Assembly: GCA_016180375.1 (NCBI GenBank)
Contig: JACPBJ010000030.1
Span: forward strand, 1-7,663
From: Nitrososphaerota archaeon
Lineage (GTDB): Archaea; Thermoproteota; Nitrososphaeria; Nitrososphaerales; UBA57
Length of the DNA: 7,663 nucleotides
Direction: 5' to 3'
Below the pieces are notes generated by a model. The model made no database searches. It was not told where the DNA came from and worked only from the letters and a program-made list of their open reading frames with translations. Position 1 is the stretch's first letter, and each line of letters starts with the position of its first letter. The translations under genes were made by a program, and so were the position numbers. Below, piece by piece: positions 5,973 through 7,663 of the stretch.

Positions 5973-6572
5973 CCTTGAAGTTGATCGATGTTCTTGATTA
6001 AGAGAACTTTTCTTGTTAATCTCTATTAGGCGAATAGAAGATTTGGGATCTCCTGGCAGGTTTTCTTTGGTGACTAATGCCAATCCATCGAAGAATATTC
6101 CAGCAGGTACTAGAGTGCCATCATTCAATATTTGGGCCGCTCTTGGCGGAGGACCTTGCACAGAAACATGCTGAATGTCACCATTAGAAATCTCCTGCTG
6201 AGCCCAAGGATCCTCGATGTAAACGATTGCTTCGATGACCTTCTCCTTTGCATCCCATTCAGCATCCACAACAACATTATTGCCAGATTTCAGAGAGTCC
6301 TTGTGGTTGATGTTCAGGTATCTGCCTATGAGGGTGCGAGCTGCCATCTTCAGCTCCTCTTCGGTATACTGCCTTCGTCCATGCCCGACGTTGTTAGGAT
6401 CGGTTATTCCTTCATGGAGAGCCTTGACAGCGTAGAATTTGCCCGTCTTGCCCTCTTTGTTGAGCTGCTTGATTCTCTCCATGTTTGGAACCCATTCAAA
6501 GGCTTCCTTGATCTCCTTCTCGGAAGCTAACAGCCTAATCTCTGCAAGATTTCTCCCAGCACCCTCGGGCAT
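5550..6572 (-). CDS. Prohead maturation protease fused to scaffold domain
   Basis: 340 residues, ATG at 6572. The N-terminal 185 residues look like a prohead protease of the herpesvirus-assemblin/HK97 type (MEROPS clan SH): RTLIGRYLNINHKD places a candidate catalytic His at residue 90, and GDIQHVSVQG places a candidate Ser at 137, with beta strands between (NNVVVDAEWD, EAIVYIED). After a polar linker (about 180-200) comes a helical, coiled-coil rich part (about 215-310, with repeats of Leu, Ile and charged residues) that suits a scaffold. Such fusions are incorporated in the prohead, where the protease cuts scaffold and itself. The start is supported by the promoter element 26 nt upstream. 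A third catalytic residue cannot be named from the sequence alone. See the separate nested frame from 5972. Confidence 0.75.
   Translation of the reverse strand: MPEGAGRNLAEIRLLASEKEIKEAFEWVPNMERIKQLNKEGKTGKFYAVKALHEGITDPNNVGHGRRQYTEEELKMAARTLIGRYLNINHKDSLKSGNNVVVDAEWDAKEKVIEAIVYIEDPWAQQEISNGDIQHVSVQGPPPRAAQILNDGTLVPAGIFFDGLALVTKENLPGDPKSSIRLIEINKKSSLNQEHRSTSRMPIDQNSIKVFENLDAFLAALETIGDMPPEIKMQLASLAKQLYGQVGEIKKLAESLRRVPSNLNEQMQQIGKILEDIKNLGSGQQDLLKQINELRTSAKSAQLPVTQETLSEGAKKVALQIAVRNTPLKDIVEMTGTSPE
5999..6007 (-). promoter_or_regulatory. Putative internal viral promoter element, copy 4 (GTTCTCTTA)
   Basis: On the minus strand: AAAAGTTCTCTTAATC, inside the protease-scaffold frame, where it encodes SSLN. 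The core ends 27 nt before the in-frame ATG at 5972. Its conservation inside coding DNA is the main reason to think the nested scaffold gene is real. Confidence 0.6.
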
Positions 6573-6597
6573 AAATTGAGATCCTTGCGAATTCCAT

Positions 6598-6606
6598 TAA
6601 GAGAAC
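6598..6606 (-). promoter_or_regulatory. Putative viral promoter element, copy 5 (GTTCTCTTA)
   Basis: On the minus strand: GAAGGTTCTCTTAATGG, with the core 26 nt before the ATG of the protease-scaffold gene. It differs from the others by G instead of A directly before the core. It opens the head gene cluster. No gene to its right in the window has this element. Confidence 0.65.
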
Positions 6607-6624
6607 CTTCGGTCGCTGATCCAG

Positions 6625-6642
6625 CTCATCTGCCAGGATGAG
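6625..6642. repeat. Short inverted repeat upstream of the protease promoter
   Basis: CTCATC and GATGAG flank six bases (TGCCAG). It lies 18 bp upstream of promoter element copy 5 in the direction of transcription, where an activator or repressor could bind. The rest of the 6607-6782 spacer holds a T-run on the minus strand (CTTTTTAC, about 6670-6677) that may end the transcript of the 121-aa gene, and no credible gene. Confidence 0.3.
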
Positions 6643-6782
6643 GATGTCGACCAATTACCGGGCATGCAAGTAAAAAGAGTTCGGTTTCTGACACCAGTAA
6701 TTCTTAGGCCTATTTTCTATGTTTTCAACCTCGGCTGATAGGGTGTTAACTCGGGCCAATGATAGTTAAAGCGATCAGCTAA

Positions 6783-7148
6783 TTACCTAGCGCCTCTTCT
6801 TCTAAAATCTGGTTGGGTAGGCTCTCTAGGGATGCGTTTGGGTTGAAGGTTATCAAACTTGGAGGCAATTGTATAATAGTCCTTGTGTATTGCATTGGCA
6901 AATACGTTCAATTCACTTCGGATGATTTCGATCGCTATATTCCAGAAGTTTACATGCTCTTTATACCTAGCTAAAATCCTAGTTATGTCATCATCGGTCA
7001 GGCGATAGATCCAACCATCACGTACACCCTCATTTGAAATAATAGCCATACAAGCAGGCATACGAAAATCTCCTAATATTCCCTCAGACCTCCAAATGAG
7101 CCAGTCTCCAAGGTTTCTAAATCTTGGGGTTCCATAAGTAGTACTCAT
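6783..7148 (-). CDS. Unknown 121-aa soluble protein
   Basis: ATG at 7148 to TAA at 6783-6785. AAGGTG six bases before the ATG overlaps the stop of the preceding gene, so the start is firm and the two genes are coupled. No family recognised. The sequence has a mixed N-terminal half with several Trp (WLIWRSEG, DGWIYRL), a helical middle (DDDITRILARYKEHVNFWNI and a following Ile/Glu helix) and a very basic, Pro- and Arg-rich tail (KRIPREPTQPDFRRRGAR), which could bind nucleic acid or be disordered. A short helical region between a membrane protein and the head genes might be accessory. It lies before the head promoter and lacks that element. Confidence 0.65.
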   Translation of the reverse strand: MSTTYGTPRFRNLGDWLIWRSEGILGDFRMPACMAIISNEGVRDGWIYRLTDDDITRILARYKEHVNFWNIAIEIIRSELNVFANAIHKDYYTIASKFDNLQPKRIPREPTQPDFRRRGAR

Positions 7149-7151
7149 AAT

Positions 7152-7628
7152 CTACACCTTATCTGCTATTTGTGGTAGCTCACCTTTTCGTTTGAATCCA
7201 AGGAGGTCGATGATTACTGTGACGCTAAACGCAACCATTGAAAGTACGCCGACTGATGCCAAAGACTTCACTTCAAAACTCAAGTGTGTCAGGTTAATAC
7301 TGGAAAGAGGTTCGAGCAGGAGAAAGTATCCTAACGCAAAGAGCCCGATTGACGCAACAACTTCACTTATTAGGCGATAGATGCTCAGACCTAACCTAGA
7401 CAAATCAATGGAGTGATTACGCCATTCGGTTCTAACATCTCCGACTGCTAGAACGATCAATATGATCAGAGTGGAGAGATATGAAGATTTGATCGGCAGA
7501 ACTAGGTCTATCCCTCCAATATATAGGGAATAAAGAACTACAAAGACATATACATAAATCTGAAACAGAGCGGAAGAGGTCAAAATTATCCGAAACGGAA
7601 GACCAACACTTGAGTTCACAGTAACCAA
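7152..7628 (-). CDS. Four-helix integral membrane protein, unknown
   Basis: Up to 158 residues from TTG at 7628; GTG at 7619 (codon 4) is the likelier start, since it overlaps the TGA of the upstream frame as GTGA. Four hydrophobic segments are visible at about 12-42 (rich in Val, Tyr and Leu), 49-63, 86-108 and 123-145, with a charged cytoplasm-like loop (RTEWRNHSIDLSR) at about 66-78 and a polar tail (KRKGELPQIADKV). No catalytic motif or known family recognised. It is more AT-rich than the head genes by eye. Candidate roles such as superinfection exclusion or immunity effector are speculation from topology only. Confidence 0.65.
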   Translation of the reverse strand: MVTVNSSVGLPFRIILTSSALFQIYVYVFVVLYSLYIGGIDLVLPIKSSYLSTLIILIVLAVGDVRTEWRNHSIDLSRLGLSIYRLISEVVASIGLFALGYFLLLEPLSSINLTHLSFEVKSLASVGVLSMVAFSVTVIIDLLGFKRKGELPQIADKV

Positions 7629-7663
7629 TAGTTTCGCTCTGGTTTGCCCTTTTCCTCAAGCCT
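7616..7663 (-). CDS. 3' end of an unknown upstream gene, cut by the window edge
   Basis: A frame entering from the right edge encodes RLEEKGKPERNYWLL and stops at TGA (7616-7618), overlapping a GTG start of the membrane protein gene as GTGA. The charged, gene-like composition and the coupled junction favour a real C-terminus. Only 15 residues are visible, so this is tentative and no product can be named. Confidence 0.4.
   Translation of the reverse strand, partial: RLEEKGKPERNYWLL

Noticed and set aside
6536..6655. Minus-strand 39-aa frame from a TTG, crossing promoter copy 5 and the protease start
   Set aside because: It overlaps the well-supported protease start, has no clear ribosome site and no similarity to anything known.

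Overview
The window looks like part of the virion module of a tailed virus or provirus (HK97-type head, order Caudovirales in the old sense), most likely of an archaeon. The archaeal reading rests on three things. A sequence repeated five times sits about 25-28 nt before start codons that have no Shine-Dalgarno site, which is the geometry of a TATA-type promoter with leaderless transcripts. The plus-strand P-loop ATPase resembles archaeal Orc1/Cdc6-like ATPases. Genes inside the transcription units use strong GGTGA-type ribosome sites. No ribosomal or tRNA gene is present to fix the lineage, so host assignment is inference.

Layout, in the direction of viral transcription (minus strand, from high to low coordinates). 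7663-6783: the tail end of an unknown gene, a four-helix membrane protein and a 121-aa unknown protein, tightly coupled and without the repeated promoter. 6572-5550: a prohead protease fused to a coiled-coil scaffold, with an in-frame internal start at 5972 that has its own copy of the promoter. 5514-5029: a DUF2190-like decoration protein. 5017-3995: the HK97-fold major capsid protein. 3979-3833: a 48-aa Cys/His-rich protein starting with TTG. 3821-3570 and 3515-3321: two small membrane proteins. 3298-2948 and 2948-2442: head-tail connector and head/tail completion-like proteins. 2212-530: a plus-strand AAA-type ATPase with an unrecognised C-terminal domain, convergent to the head genes. 196-50 and 53-1: a second 48-aa Cys/His-rich protein, again behind a promoter copy, overlapping (ATGA) a gene that runs off the left edge.

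The head genes describe one assembly pathway: scaffold and protease form the prohead with the capsid protein, the protease then removes the scaffold, the decoration protein locks the shell, and the connector/completion proteins build the neck. Portal and terminase are not in the window and would be expected beyond the right edge. Tail tube, tape measure and tail fibre would be expected beyond the left edge.

The most notable observation is the invariant 9-mer GTTCTCTTA (minus strand) at 6606-6598, 6007-5999, 5550-5542, 3548-3540 and 245-237. It appears to be a virus-specific promoter set that flanks the ATPase on both sides, so the ATPase is probably viral cargo rather than flanking host DNA.
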